Below, piece by piece: positions 12,248-24,806 of a DNA stretch of 64,000 nt (position 1 is its first letter; each line of letters starts with the position of its first letter). Made by a program: the position numbers and the translations under genes. A model generated the notes under the pieces. The model saw only the letters and a program-made list of their open reading frames with translations, was not told the origin of the DNA and did no database searches. The stretch is from Canna indica (Eukaryota; Streptophyta; Magnoliopsida; Zingiberales; Cannaceae): NCBI GenBank assembly GCA_034359265.1, contig CP136897.1, forward strand, positions 31,235,501-31,299,500, given 5' to 3'.

Positions 12248-12615
12248 GTCATGCACTTCTGATCGTCGGCTAATAAGGGTGAGCGTCCGAGGGACATCTC
12301 GGGGTCATTTTCTTCCTCTCTTCGCGCGCCTTTCAGCGCCACGTGAAAAGCTGCAATCGGACAATAATACACGAAGTTACGTCCATTTTAAACTAAAAAT
12401 AATAATTGAAATGTTATTTTTCTTATTTATTTACAAATTTTAATTTTTCGGGTCGGTTGGTCGATCGAGCCGGCCGTAGAGGTTGCGGCGGGCCCCGCGC
12501 GGGCGATCGACAGCCAAGATTTATGGCGACGACGTCGTCCGTCCTTAACGTTTCGTTAGAAAGATTGGTAAAAAAAATGATCTCGTCGTGCAATCAAATT
12601 GGTAGTAAAAAAAAA

Positions 12616-12732
12616 GGTGCACCACGAGGACTTCCAAGGGGGTCACCCATCCTAGTACTACTGTCGCCCAAGCACGCTTAACTTCGGAGTTCTGATGGGA
12701 TCCGGTGCGTTAGTGCTGGTATGATCGCACCC
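12616..12732 (-). rRNA. 5S rRNA copy 27
   Basis: Only three changes, all transversions: T111G, G97T, G70C (G70 is in the IE). Confidence 0.96.
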
Positions 12733-13101
12733 GATATGCACTTCTGATCGTCGGCTAATAAGGGCGAGCGTCCGAGGGAGAGTTCGGGGGTCATTTTCTT
12801 CGTCTCTTTGCGCGCCTTTCAGCGCCACGTGAAAAGCTGAAATCGGACAATAATGCACGGAGTTACGCCCGTTTTAAACGAAAAATAATAATTGAAATGT
12901 TATTTTCCTTATTTATTTACAAATTTTAATTTTTCGTGTCGGTTGCTCGATCGAGCCTTCCGTAGAGGTTGCGGCGGGCCCCGCGCGGACGATCGACAGC
13001 CAAGATTTATGGCGACGACGTCGTCCGTCCTTAACGTTTGGTTAGAAAGATTGGTAAAAAAAATGATCTCGTCGTGCAATCAAATAGGTAGTAAAAAAAA
13101 A

Positions 13102-13218
13102 GGTGCAACACGAGGACTTCCCAAGGGGTCACCCATCCTAGTACCACTCTCGCGCAAGCACGCTTCACTTCGGAGGTCTGATGGGATCCGGTGCGTTAGT
13201 GCTAGTATGATCGCACCC
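13102..13218 (-). rRNA. 5S rRNA copy 28
   Basis: Changes: C95T, A74G, G65C, T53G, A43C, C15T. The spacer downstream of it (left) has a CTTCCG instead of GGCCG in the GC block. Confidence 0.95.
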
Positions 13219-13573
13219 GTCATGCACTTCTGATCGTCGGCTAATAAGGGTGAGCGTCCGAGGGACAACTCGGGGTCATTTTCTTCCTCTCTTCGCGCGC
13301 CTTTGAGCGCCACGTGAAAAGCTGAAATCGGACAATAATGCACGGAGTTACGCCCGTTTTAAACGAAAAATAATAATTGAAATGTTATTTTTCTTATTTA
13401 TTTACAAATTTTAATTTTTCGGGTCGGTTGGTCGATTGAGCCGGCTGTAGAGGTTGCGGCGGGCGATCGACAGCCAAATTTTATGGCGACGACGTCGTCC
13501 GTCCTTAACGTTTGGTTAGAAAGATTGGTAAAAAAAATGATCTCGTCATGCAATCAAATAGGTTAAAAAAAAA

Positions 13574-13690
13574 GGTGCAACACGAGGACTTCCGAGGGGG
13601 TCACCCATCCTAATACTACTCTCGCCCAAGCACACTTAACTTCGGAGTTCTGATCGGATCCGGTGCGTTAGTGCTGGTATGATCGCACCC
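13574..13690 (-). rRNA. 5S rRNA copy 29
   Basis: Changes: G97C, C78T, C57T, C36G. The left spacer lacks the 11-bp GC block. Confidence 0.96.
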
Positions 13691-14058
13691 ATCATGCACT
13701 TCTGATCGTCGGCTAATAAGGGTGAGCGTCCGAGGGACAGCTCGGGGTCATTTTCTTCGTCTCTTCGCGCGCCTTTCAGCGCCACGTGAAAAGCTGAAAT
13801 CGGACAATAATGCACGGAGTTACGCCCGTTTTAAACGAAAAATAATAATTGAAATGTTATTTTCCTTATTTATTTACAAATTTTAATTTTTCGGGTCGGT
13901 TGGTCGATCGAGCCTGCCGTAGAGGTTGCGGCGGGACCCGCGCGGGCGATCGACAGCCAAATTTTATGGCGACTACGTCGTCCGTCCTTAACGTTTGGTT
14001 AGAAAAATTGGCAAAAAAAATAATCTCGTCGTGCAATCAAATAGGTTGTAAAAAGACA

Positions 14059-14175
14059 AGTGCAACACGAGGACTTCCCAGGGGGTCACCCATCCTAGTA
14101 CTACTCTCGCACAAGCACGGTTAACTTCGAAGTTCTGATGGGATCCGGTGCGTTAGTATTGATATGATCGCACCC
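14059..14175 (-). rRNA. 5S rRNA copy 30
   Basis: Changes: C117T, G65T, G56C, C46T, C18T, G17A, C14T. The T tract is interrupted (plus strand AAAAAGACAAG). Confidence 0.94.
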
Positions 14176-14542
14176 GTCATGCACTTCTGATCGTCCGCTA
14201 ATAAGGGTGAGCGTCCGAGGGACAGCTCGGGGTCATTTTCTTCGTCTCTTCGCGCGCCTTTCAGCGCCACGTGAAAAGCTAAAATCAGACAATAATGTAC
14301 GGAGTTACGGCTGTTTTAAACGAAAAATAATAATTGAAATGTTATTTTTCTTATTTATTTGAAAATTTTAATTTTTTGGGTCGGTTGGTCGATGGAGCCG
14401 GCCGTAGAGTTTGCGGCGGGCCCCGCGCGGGCGATCGACAGCCAAATTTTATGCGACGATGTCGTCCGTCCTTAACGTTTGGTTAGAAAAATTGGTAAAA
14501 AAAATGATCTCGTCGTGCAATCAAATAGGTAGTAAAAGAAAA

Positions 14543-14659
14543 AGTGCAACATGAGGACTTCCCAAGGGGTCACCCATCCTAGTACTACTATCGCCCAAGC
14601 ACGCTTAACTTCGGAGTTCTGATGGGATCCGGTGCGTTAGTGCTGGTATGATCGCAACC
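14543..14659 (-). rRNA. 5S rRNA copy 31
   Basis: Changes: C117T, G108A, C95T, G70T, G3T. Confidence 0.95.
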
Positions 14660-15028
14660 ATTATGCACTTCTGATCGTCGGCTAATAAGGGTGAGCGTCC
14701 GAGGGAGAGTTCGGGGGTCATTTTCTTCATCTCTTCGCGCGCCTTTCAGCGCAACGTGAACAGCTGAAATCAGACAATAATGCACGGAGTTACGCCTGTT
14801 TTAAACGAAAAATAATAATTGAAATGTTATTTTTCTTATTTATTTACAAATTTTAATTTTTCGGGTCGGTTGGTCGATGGAGCCGGCCGTAGTGTTTGCG
14901 GCGGGCCCCGCGCGGGCGATCGACAGCCAAATTTTATATTGATGACGTCGTCCGTCTTTAACGTTTGGTTAGAAAGATTGGTAAAAAAAACGATCTCGTC
15001 GTGCAATCAAATAGGTAGTAAAAAAAAA

Positions 15029-15145
15029 GGTGCAACGCGAGGACTTCCCAGGGGGTTACCCATCATAGTACTACTCTCGCACAAGCACGCTTAACTTCGA
15101 AGTTCTGATGGGATCCGGTGCGTTAGTGCTGATATGATCGCACCC
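15029..15145 (-). rRNA. 5S rRNA copy 32
   Basis: Changes: T109C, G89A, G81T, G65T, C46T, C14T. G89A is in loop D. Confidence 0.95.
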
Positions 15146-15513
15146 GTCATGCACTTCTGATCGTCGGCTAATAAGGGTGAGCGTCCGAGGGAGAGTTCGG
15201 GGGTCATTTTCTTCATCTCTTCGCGCGCCTTTCAGCGCCACGTCAAAAGCTGAAATCGGACAATAATGCACGGAGTTACGCATGTTTTAAACAAAAAATA
15301 ATAATTGCAATGTTATTTTTCTTATTTATTTACAAATTTTAATTTTTCGGGTCGGTTGCTCGATCGAGCCTGCCGTAGAGGTTGCGGCGGGCCCCTCGAG
15401 GACGATCGACAGCCAAGATTTACGGCGACGACGTCGTCCGTCCTTAACGTTTGGTTAGAAAGATTGGTAAAAAAATGATCTCGTTGTGCAATCAAATAGG
15501 TAGTAAAAAAAAA

Positions 15514-15630
15514 AGTGCAACACAAGGACTTCCCAAGGGGTCACCCATCCTAGTACCACTCTCGCGCAAGCACGCTTCACTTCGGAGTTCTGATGGGATC
15601 CGGTGCGTTAGTACTAGTATGATCGCACCC
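15514..15630 (-). rRNA. 5S rRNA copy 33
   Basis: Changes: C117T, C107T, C95T, A74G, G65C, T53G, C18T, C15T. Confidence 0.95.
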
Positions 15631-15985
15631 GTCATGCACTTCTGATCGTCGGCTAATAAGGGTGAGCGTCCGAGGGACAACTCGGGGTCATTTTCTTCCT
15701 CTCTTCGCGCGCCTTTCAGCGCCACGTGAAAAGCTGAAATCGGACAATAATGCACGGAGTTACGTCCGTTTTAAACGAAAAATAATAATTGAAATGTTAT
15801 TTTTCTTATTTATTTACAAATTTTAATTTTTTGGGTCGGTTGGTCGATGGAGCGGGTCGTAGAGGTTGCGGAGGGCGATCGACAGCCAAATTTTATGGCG
15901 ACGACGTCGTCCGTCCTTAACGTTTGGTTAGAAAGATTGGTAAAAAAAATGAGCTCGTCATGCACTCAAATAGGTTAAAAAAAAA

Positions 15986-16102
15986 AGTGCAACATGAGGA
16001 CTTCCCAAGAGGTCACCCATCCTAGTACTACTCTCGCCCAAGCACGCTTAACTTCGGAGTTTTGATCGGATCCGGTGCGTTAGTGCTGGCATGATCGCAC
16101 CC
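15986..16102 (-). rRNA. 5S rRNA copy 34
   Basis: Changes: C117T, G108A, C95T, C93T, G41A, C36G, A13G. The left spacer lacks the 11-bp GC block. Confidence 0.95.
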
Positions 16103-16470
16103 GTCATGCACTTCTGATCGTCGGCTAATAAGGGTGAGCGTCCGTGGGATAGCTCGGGGTCATTTTCTTCGTCTCTTTGCGCGCCTTTCAGCGCCACGTG
16201 AAAAGCTGAAATCGGACAATAATGCACGGAGTTACGCCCGTTTTAAACGAAAAATAATAATTGAAATGTTATTTTCCTTATTTATTTACAAATTTTAATT
16301 TTTCGGGTCGGTTGGTCGATCGAGCCGGCCGTAGAGGTTGCGGCGGGCCCCGCGCGGGCGATCGACAGCCAAGATTTATGGCGACAACGTCGTCCGTCCT
16401 TAACGTTTGGTTAGAAAGATTGGTAAAAAAAATGATCTCGTCGTGCAATCAAATAGGTAGTAAAAGAAAA

Positions 16471-16587
16471 AGTGCAACATGAGGACTTCCCAAGGGGTCA
16501 CCCATACTAGTACTAGTATCGCCCAAGCACGCTTAACTTCGGAGTTCTGATGGGATTCGATGCGTTAGTGCTGGTATGATCGCAACC
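16471..16587 (-). rRNA. 5S rRNA copy 35
   Basis: Changes: C117T, G108A, C95T, G82T, G72C, G70T, G31A, C28T, G3T. Two IE positions are changed and BamHI is lost. Confidence 0.93.
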
Positions 16588-16956
16588 GTTATGCACTTCT
16601 GATCGTCGGCTAATAAGGGTGAGCGTCCGAGGGAGAGTTCGGGGGTCATTTTCTTCATCTCTTCGCGCGCCTTTCAGCGCCACGTGAACAGCTGAAATCG
16701 AACAATAATGCACGGAGTTACGCCCGTTTTAAACGAAAAATAATAATTGAAATGTTATTTTTCTTATTTATTTACAAATTTTAATTTTTCGGGTCGGTTG
16801 GTCGATGGAGTCGGCCGTAGAGTTTGCGGCGGGCCCCGCGCGGGCGATCGACAGCCAAATTTTATGGCGGCGACGTCGTCTGTCCTTAACGTTTGGTTAG
16901 AAAGATTGGTAAAAAAAATGATCTCGTCGTGCAATCAAATAGGTAGTAAAAAAAAA

Positions 16957-17073
16957 GGTGCAACGCGAGGACTTCCCAGGGGGTCACCCATCCTAGTACT
17001 ACTCCCGCACAAGCACGCTTAACTTTGAAGTTCTGATGGGATCCGGTGCGTTAGTGCTGATATGATCGCACCC
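16957..17073 (-). rRNA. 5S rRNA copy 36
   Basis: Changes: T109C, A69G, G65T, G48A, C46T, C14T. Confidence 0.95.
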
Positions 17074-17430
17074 GTCATGCACTTCTGATCGTCGGCTAAT
17101 AAGGGTGAGCGTCCGAGGGACAGCTCGGGGTCATTTTCTTCGTCTCTTCGCGTGCCTTTCAGCGCCACGTGAAAAGCTAAAATCGAACAATAATGCACGG
17201 AGTTACGCCCGTTTTAAATCAAAAATAATAATTGAAATGCTATTTTTCTTATTTATTTACAAATTTTAATTTTTCGGGTCGATTGGTCGATCGAGCCGGC
17301 CGTAGAGGTTGCGGCGGGCGATCGACAGCCAAATTTTATGGCGACGACGTCGTCCGTCCTTAACGTTTGGTTAGAAAGATTGGTAAAAAAAATGATCTCG
17401 TCATGCAATCAAATAGGTTAAAAAAAAAAA

Positions 17431-17547
17431 GGTGCAACACGAGGACTTCCGAGGGGGTCACCCATCCTAGTACTACTATCGCCCAAGCACGCTTAACTTC
17501 GGAGTTCTGATGGGATCCAATGCGTTAGTGCTGGTATGATCGCAACC
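17431..17547 (-). rRNA. 5S rRNA copy 37
   Basis: Changes: G97C, G70T, C29T, C28T, G3T. GC-block deletion in the left spacer. Confidence 0.95.
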
Positions 17548-17916
17548 GTTATCCACTTCTGATCGTCGGCTAATAAGGGTGACAGTCCGAGGGAGAGTTT
17601 CGGGGTCACTTTCTTCATCTCTTCGCGCGCCTTTCAGCGCCACGTGAACAGCTGAAATCGGACAATAATGCACGGAGTTACGCCCGTTTTAAACGAAAAA
17701 TAATAATTGAAATGTTATTTTTCTTATTTATTTACAAATTTTAATTTTTCGGGTCGGTTGGTCGATGGAGCCGGCCATAGAGTTTGCGGCGGGCCCCGCG
17801 CGGGCGATCGACAGCCAAATTTTATGTTGACGACGTCGTCCGTCCTTAACGTTTGGTTAGAAAGATTGGTAAAAAAAACGATCTCGTCGTGCAATCAAAT
17901 ATGTAGTAAAAAAAAA

Positions 17917-18033
17917 GGTGCAACGCGAGGACTTCCCAGGGGGTCACCCATCCTAGTACTACTCTCGATCAAGCACGCTTAACTTCGAAGTTTTGATGGG
18001 ATCCGGTGCGTTAGTGCTGATATGATCGCACCC
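17917..18033 (-). rRNA. 5S rRNA copy 38
   Basis: Changes: T109C, G66T, G65A, C46T, G41A, C14T. Confidence 0.95.
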
Positions 18034-18401
18034 GTCATGCAATTCTGATCGTCGGCTAATAAGGGTCAGCGTCCGAGGGACAGCTCGGGGTCATTTTCTT
18101 CGTCTCTTCGCGAGCCTTTCAGCGCCACGTGAAAAGCTGAAATCGGACAATAATGCACGGTGTTACGCCCGTTTTAAACGAAAAATAATAATTGAAATGT
18201 TATTTTTCTTATTTATTTACAAATTATAATTTTTCGTGTCGGTTGGTCGATCGAGCCGGCCGTAGAGGTTGCGGCGGGCCCCGCCCGGGCGATCGACAGC
18301 CAAATTTTATGCCGATGACATCATCCGTCCTTAACGTTTGGTTAGAAAGAGTGGTAAAAAAAATGATCTCGTCGTGCAATCAAATAGGTAGTAAAAAAAA
18401 A

Positions 18402-18518
18402 GGTGCAACACGAGGACTTCCCAAGGGGTCACCCATCCTAGTACCACTCTCGCGCAAGCACACTTAAATTCGAAGTTCTGATGGGATCCGGTGCGTTAGT
18501 GCTAGTATGATCGCACCC
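18402..18518 (-). rRNA. 5S rRNA copy 39
   Basis: Changes: C95T, A74G, G65C, C57T, G51T, C46T, C15T. Confidence 0.95.
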
Positions 18519-18886
18519 GTCATGCACTTCTGATCGTCGGCTAATAAGGGTGAGCGTCCGAGGGACAACTCGGGGTCATTTTCTTGGTCTCTTCGCGCAC
18601 GTTTCAGCGCCACGTGAAAAGCTAAAATCGGACAATAATGCACGGAGTTACGCCCGTTTTAAACGAAAAATAAAAATTGAAATGTTATTTTTTCTATTTA
18701 TTTACAAATTTTAATTTTTCGTGTCGGTTGGTCGATCGAGCCGGCCGTAGAGGTCGCGGCGGGCCCCGCGCGGGCGATCGACAGCCAAGATTTATGGCGA
18801 CGACGTCGTCCGTCCTTAACGTTTGGTTAGGAAGATTGGTAAAAAAAATGATCTAGTCATGCAATCAAATAGGTAGTAAAAAAAAA

Positions 18887-19007
18887 GATGCAATGCGAGG
18901 GAGGACTTCCTAGGGGGTCACCCATCCTAGTACTACTCTCGCCCAAGCACGCTTAACTTCGAAGTTCTGATGGGATCCGATGCGTTAGTGCTGGTATGAT
19001 CACACCC
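18887..19007 (-). rRNA. 5S rRNA copy 40 with 4-bp insertion
   Basis: 121 nt long: GAGG (plus strand) is tandemly duplicated at 18897-18904, near RNA position 104-107. Further changes: C116T, G110A, T109C, G97A, C46T, C28T, C6T. Its upstream element reads ATATTA. Probably not functional. Confidence 0.9.
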
Positions 19008-19375
19008 AATATGCACTTCCGATCGTCGCCTAATATGGGTGAGCATCTGAGGGAGAGTTTGGGGGTCATTTTCTTTGTCTCTTTGCGCGCCTTTCAGCGC
19101 CACGTGAAAAGCTGAAATCGGACAATAATGCACGGAGTTACACCCGTTTTAAACGAAAAATAATATTGAAATATTATTTTTCTTATTTATTTACAAATAT
19201 TAATTTTTCGGGTCGGTTGGTCGATCGAGCCGGCCATAGAGGTTGCGGCGGGCCCCGCGCGGGCGATCGACAGTCAAATTTTATGGCGACGACATCGTCC
19301 GTCCTTAACGTTTGGTTAGAAAGAATGGTAAAAAAAAAGATCTCGTCGTGCAATCAAATAGGTAGTAAAAAAAAA

Positions 19376-19492
19376 GGTGCAACACGAGGACTTCCGAAGG
19401 GGTCACCCATCCTAGTACCACTCTCGCGCAAGCACGCTTAACTTCGAAGTTCTGATGGGATCCGGTGCGTTAGTGCTAGTATGATCGCACCC
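19376..19492 (-). rRNA. 5S rRNA copy 41
   Basis: Changes: G97C, C95T, A74G, G65C, C46T, C15T. Confidence 0.95.
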
Positions 19493-19863
19493 GTCATGCA
19501 CTTCTGATCGTCGGCTAATAAGGGTGAGCCTCCGAGGGACAACTCGGGGTCATTTTCTTCGTCTCTTCGCGCGCGTTTCAGCGCCACGTGAAAAGCTGGA
19601 ATCGGACAATAATGCACGGAGTTACGCCCGTTTTAAACGAAAAATAATAATTGAAATGTCATTTTTCTTATTTATTTACAAATTTTAATTTTTCGGGTCG
19701 GTTGGTCGATCGAGCCGGCCGTAGAGGTTGCGATGGGCCCCGCGCGGGCGACGGACAGCCAAATTTTATGGCGACGACGTCGTTCGTCTTTAACGATTGG
19801 TTAGAAAGATTGGTAGTAAAAAAAATGATCTCGTCGTGCAATCAAATAGGTAGTAAAAAAATC

Positions 19864-19980
19864 GGTGCAACACAAGGACTTCCCAGGGGGTCACCCATCC
19901 TAGTACTACTCTCGATCAAGCACGCTTAAGTTCGAAGTTTTGATGGGATCCGGTGCGTTAGTGCTGGTATGATCGCACCC
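19864..19980 (-). rRNA. 5S rRNA copy 42
   Basis: Changes: C107T, G66T, G65A, G51C, C46T, G41A. The T tract is shifted (plus strand AAAAAAATCGG). The second T tract carries an extra TAG upstream. Confidence 0.95.
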
Positions 19981-20335
19981 GTCATGCACTTCTGATCGTC
20001 GGCTAATAAGGGTGAGCGTCCGAGGGACAACTCGGGGTCATTTTCTTCCTCTCTTCGCGCGCCTTTCAGCGCCACGTGAAAAGCTGAAATCGAACAATAA
20101 TACACAGAGTTACGTCCGTTTTAAACGAAAAATAATAATTGAAATGTTATTTTTCTTATTTATTTACAAATTTTAATATTTCGGGTCGGTTGGTCGATCG
20201 AGCCGGTCGTAGAGGTTGCGGCGGGCGATCGACAGCCAAATTTTATGGCGACGACGTCGTCCGTCCTTAACGTTTGGTTTGAAAGATTGGTAAAAAAAAT
20301 GAGCTCGTCATGCACTCAAATAGGTTAAAAAAAAA

Positions 20336-20452
20336 AGTGCAACATGAGGACTTCCCAAGAGGTCACCCATCCTAGTACTACTCTCGCCCAAGCACGCTTA
20401 ACTTCGGAGTTTTGATCGGATCCGGTGCGTTAGTGCTGGCATGATCGCACCC
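20336..20452 (-). rRNA. 5S rRNA copy 43
   Basis: Same changes as copy 34, 4,350 bp away. Confidence 0.95.
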
Positions 20453-20820
20453 GTCATGCACTTCTGATCGTCGGCTAATAAGGGTGAGCGTCCGTGGGAT
20501 AGCTCGGGGTCATTTTCTTCGTCTCTTTGCGCGCCTTTCAGCGCCACGTGAAAAGCTGAAATCGGACAATAATGCACGGAGTTACGCCCGTTTTAAACGA
20601 AAAATAATAATTGAAATGTTATTTTCCTTATTTATTTACAAATTTTAATTTTTCGGGTCGGTTGGTCGATCGAGCCGGCCGTAGAGGTTGCGGCGGGCCC
20701 CGCGCGGGCGATCGACAGCCAAGATTTATGGCGACAACGTCGTCCGTCCTTAACGTTTGGTTAGAAAGATTGGTAAAAAAAATGATCTCGTCGTGCAATC
20801 AAATAGGTAGTAAAAGAAAA

Positions 20821-20937
20821 AGTGCAACATGAGGACTTCCCAAGGGGTCACCCATACTAGTACTAGTATCGCCCAAGCACGCTTAACTATGGAGTTCTGA
20901 TGGGATTCGATGCGTTAGTGATGGTATGATCGCAACC
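20821..20937 (-). rRNA. 5S rRNA copy 44
   Basis: As copy 35 plus A49T, G48A, G17T: it has kept changing since the duplication. Confidence 0.93.
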
Positions 20938-21306
20938 GTTATGCACTTCTGATCGTCGGCTAATAAGGGTGAGCGTCCGAGGGAGAGTTCGGGGGTCATT
21001 TTCTTCATCTCTTCGCGCGCCTTTCAGCGCCACGTGAACAGCTGAAATCGAACAATAATGCACGGAGTTACGCCCGTTTTAAACGAAAAATAATAATTGA
21101 AATGTTATTTTTCTTATTTATTTACAAATTTTAATTTTTCGGGTCGGTTGGTCGATGGAGTCGGCCGTAGAGTTTGCGGCGGGCCCCGCGCGGGCGATCG
21201 ACAGCCAAATTTTATGGCGGCGACGTCGTCTGTCCTTAACGTTTGGTTAGAAAGATTGGTAAAAAAAATGATCTCGTCGTGCAATCAAATAGGTAGTAAA
21301 AAAAAA

Positions 21307-21423
21307 GGTGCAACGCAAGGACTTCCCAGGGGGTCACCCATCCTAGTACTACTCCCGCACAAGCACGCTTAACTTCGAAGTTCTGATGGGATCCGGTGCG
21401 TTAGTGCTGATATGATCGCACCC
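21307..21423 (-). rRNA. 5S rRNA copy 45
   Basis: As copy 36 with C107T added and without G48A. Confidence 0.95.
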
Positions 21424-21779
21424 GTCATGCACTTCTGATCGTCGGCTAATAAGGGTGAGCGTCCGAGGGACAGCTCGGGGTCATTTTCTTCGTCTCTTCG
21501 CGTGCCTTTCAGCGCCACGTGAAAAGCTAAAATCGAACAATAATGCACGGAGTTACGCCCGTTTTAAATGAAAAATAATAATTGAAATGCTATTTTTCTT
21601 ATTTATTTACAAATTTTAATTTTTCGGGTCGATTGGTCGATCGAGCCGGCCGTAGAGGTTGCGGCGGGCGATCGACAGCCAAATTTTATGGCGACGACGT
21701 CGTCCGTCCTTAACGTTTGGTTAGAAAGATTGGTAAAAAAAATGATCTCGTCATGCAATCAAATAGGTTAAAAAAAAAA

Positions 21780-21896
21780 GGTGCAACACGAGGACTTCCG
21801 AGGGGGTCACCCATCCTAGTACTACTATCGCCCAAGCACGCTTAACTTCGGAGTTCTGATGGGATCCGATGCGTTAGTGCTGGTATGATCGCAACC
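21780..21896 (-). rRNA. 5S rRNA copy 46
   Basis: As copy 37 but with only C28T of the 28-29 pair: G97C, G70T, C28T, G3T. Confidence 0.95.
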
Positions 21897-22265
21897 GTTA
21901 TCCACTTCTGATCGTCGGCTAATAAGGGTGACAGTCCGAGGGAGAGTTTCGGGGTCACTTTCTTCATCTCTTCGCGCGCCTTTCAGCGCCACGTGAACAG
22001 CTGAAATCGGACAATAATGCACGGAGTTACGCCCGTTTTAAACGAAAAATAATAATTGAAATGTTATTTTTCTTATTTATTTACAAATTTTAATTTTTCG
22101 GGTCGGTTGGTCGATGGAGCCGGCCATAGAGTTTGCGGCGGGCCCCGCGCGGGCGATCGACAGCCAAATTTTATGTTGACGACGTCGTCCGTCCTTAACG
22201 TTTGGTTAGAAAGATTGGTAAAAAAAACGATCTCGTCGTGCAATCAAATATGTAGTAAAAAAAAA

Positions 22266-22382
22266 GGTGCAACGCGAGGACTTCCCAGGGGGTTACCCAT
22301 CCTAGTACTATTCTCGCACAAGCACGCTTAACTTCGAAGTTCTGATGGGATCCGGTGCGTTAGTGCTGATATGATCGCACCC
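22266..22382 (-). rRNA. 5S rRNA copy 47
   Basis: Changes: T109C, G89A, G72A, G65T, C46T, C14T. Its downstream flank matches copy 38 but its gene matches copy 32: a mosaic. Confidence 0.95.
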
Positions 22383-22750
22383 GTCATGCACTTCTGATCG
22401 TCGGCTAATAAGGGTGAGCGTCCGAGGGAGAGTTCGGGGGTCATTTTCTTCATCTCTTCGCGCGCCTTTCAGCGTCACGTGAAAAGCTGAAATCGAACAA
22501 TAATGCACGGAGTTACGCATATTTTAAACAAAAAATAATAATTGCAATGTTATTTTTCTTATTTATTTACAAATTTTAATTTTTTGGGTCGGTTGCTCGA
22601 TCGAGCCTGCCGTAGAGGTTGCGGCGGGCCCCGCGCGGACGATCGACAGCCAAGATTTATGGCGACGACGTCGTCCGTCCTTAACGTTTGGTTAGAAAGA
22701 TTGGTAAAAAAATGATCTCGTTGTGCAATCAAATAGGTAGTAAAAAAAAA

Positions 22751-22867
22751 AGTGCAACACGAGGACTTCCCAAGGGGTCACCCATCCTAGTACCACTCTC
22801 GCGCAAGCCCGCTTCACTTCAGAGTTCTGATGAGATCCGGTGCGTTAGTACTAGTATGATTGCACCC
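22751..22867 (-). rRNA. 5S rRNA copy 48
   Basis: Changes: C117T, C95T, A74G, G65C, T59G, T53G, C47T, C35T, C18T, C15T, G7A. A degraded relative of copy 33. Confidence 0.93.
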
Positions 22868-23234
22868 GTCATGCACTTCTGATCGTCGGCTAATAAGGGT
22901 GAGCGTCCGAGGGACAACTCGGGGTCATTTTCTTCCTCTCTTCGCGCGCCTTTCAGCGCCACGTGAAAAGCTGAAATCGGACAATAATGCACGGAGTTAC
23001 GCCCGTGTTAAACGAAAAATAATATTGAAATATTATTTTTCTTATTTATTTACAAATTTTAATTTTTCGGGTCCGTTGGTCGATCGAGCCGGCCGTAGAG
23101 GTTGCGGCGGGCCACGCGCGGGCGATCGACAGCCAAATTTTATGGCGACGACGTCGTCCGTCCTTAACGTTTGGTTAGAAAGATTGGTAAAAAAAAAGAT
23201 CTCGTCGTGCAATCAAATAGGTAGTAAAAAAAAA

Positions 23235-23351
23235 GGTGCAACACGAGGACTTCCGAAGGGGTCACCCATCCTAGTACCACTCTCGCGCAAGCACGCTTAA
23301 CTTCGGAGTTCTGATGGGATCCGGTGCGTTAGTGCTAGTATGATCGCACCC
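23235..23351 (-). rRNA. 5S rRNA copy 49
   Basis: Changes: G97C, C95T, A74G, G65C, C15T. Confidence 0.96.
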
Positions 23352-23719
23352 GTCATGCACTTCTGATCGTCGGCTAATAAGGGTGAGCGTCCGAGGGACA
23401 ACTCGGGGTCATTTTCTTCGTCTCTTCGCGCGCGTTTCAGCGCCACGTGAAAAGCTGGAATCGGACTATAATGCACGGAGTTACGCCCATTTTAAACGAA
23501 AAATAATAATTGAAATGTCATTTTTCTTATTTATTTACAATTTTTAATTTTTTGGGTCGGTTGGTCGATCGAGCCGGCTGTACAGGTTGCGGCGGGCCCC
23601 GCGCGGGCGATCGACAGCCAAATTTTATGGCGACGACGTCGTCCGTCCTTAACGTTTGGTTAGAATGATTGGTAAAAAAAATGATCTCGTCGAGCAATCA
23701 AATAGGTAGTAAAAAAAAA

Positions 23720-23836
23720 GGTGCAACACGAGGACTTCCGAAGGGGTCACCCATCCTAGTACCACTCTCGCGCAAGCACGCTTAACTTCGATGTTCTAAT
23801 GGGATCCGGTGCGTTAGTGCTAGTATGATCGCACCC
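23720..23836 (-). rRNA. 5S rRNA copy 50
   Basis: As copy 49 plus C46T, T45A, C39T. The upstream element reads TAATTA. Confidence 0.95.
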
Positions 23837-24204
23837 GTCATGCACTTCTGATCGTCGGCTAATTAGGGTGAGCGTCCGAGGGACAACTCGGGGTCATTTT
23901 CTTCGTCTCTTCGCGCGCGTTTCAGCGCCACGTGAAAAGCTGGAATCGGACAATAATGCACGGAGTTACGCCCGTTTTAAACGAAAAATAATAATTGAAA
24001 TGTCATTTTTCTTATTTATTTACAAATTTTAATTTTTCGGGTCGGTTGGTCGATCGAGCCGGCCGTAGAGGTTGCGGCGGGCCCCGCGCGGGCGACGGAC
24101 AGCCAAATTTTATGGCGACGACGTCGTCCGTCCTTAACGTTTGGTTAGAAAGATTGGTAAAAAAAACGATCTCGTCGTGCAATCAAATATGTAGTAAAAA
24201 AAAA

Positions 24205-24321
24205 GGTGCAACGCGAGGACTTCCCAGGGGGTCACCCATCCTAGTACTACTCTCGATCAAGCACGCTTAACTTCGAAGTTTTGATGGGATCCGGTGCGTT
24301 AGTGCTGATATGATCGCACCC
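24205..24321 (-). rRNA. 5S rRNA copy 51
   Basis: Same changes as copy 38, 6,288 bp away. Confidence 0.95.
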
Positions 24322-24689
24322 GTCATGCAATTCTGATCGTCGGCTAATAAGGGTCAGCGTCCGAGGGACAGCTCGGGGTCATTTTCTTCGTCTCTTCGCG
24401 AGCCTTTCAGCGCCACGTGAAAAGCTGAAATCGGACAATAATGCACGGTGTTACGCCCGTTTTAAACGAAAAATAATAATTGAAATGTTATTTTTCTTAT
24501 TTATTTACAAATTATAATTTTTCGTGTCGGTTGGTCGATCGAGCCGGCCGTAGAGGTTGCGGCGGGCCCCGCCCGGGCGATCGACAGCCAAATTTTATGC
24601 CGATGACATCATCCGTCCTTAACGTTTGGTTAGAAAGAGTGGTAAAAAAAATGATCTCGTCGTGCAATCAAATAGGTAGTAAAAAAAAA

Positions 24690-24806
24690 GGTGCAACACG
24701 AGGACTTCCCAAGGGGTCACCCATCCTAGTACCACTCTCGCGCAAGCACACTTAAATTCGAAGTTCTGATGGGATCCGGTGCGTTAGTGCTAGTATGATC
24801 GCACCC
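24690..24806 (-). rRNA. 5S rRNA copy 52
   Basis: Same changes as copy 39. Confidence 0.95.

Larger units (their letters stand above)
15640..17990. repeat. Left copy of 4,350-bp-offset duplication
   Basis: Copies 34-38 match copies 43-47 at an offset of 4,350 bp (4,349 after one A is lost at about 21,779). Edges are approximate. Confidence 0.85.
17860..19690. repeat. Left copy of 6,288-bp-offset duplication
   Basis: Copies 38-41 match copies 51-54 at exactly 6,288 bp, including a rare 4-bp insertion inside the gene. Copy 42 matches copy 56 at 6,773 bp, one whole unit more. Confidence 0.87.
19990..22339. repeat. Right copy of 4,350-bp-offset duplication
   Basis: This partners 15,640-17,990. At its right edge copy 47 switches to the variant set of copy 32 (G89A, G65T), and copy 48 resembles copy 33, so the boundary is a recombination mosaic. Confidence 0.85.

Noticed and set aside
22860..23300. 146-codon plus-strand frame, the longest in the window
   Set aside because: It arises because one unit lacks three bases (AATAATATTG instead of AATAATAATTG) and so joins two usual frames. No domain is visible.
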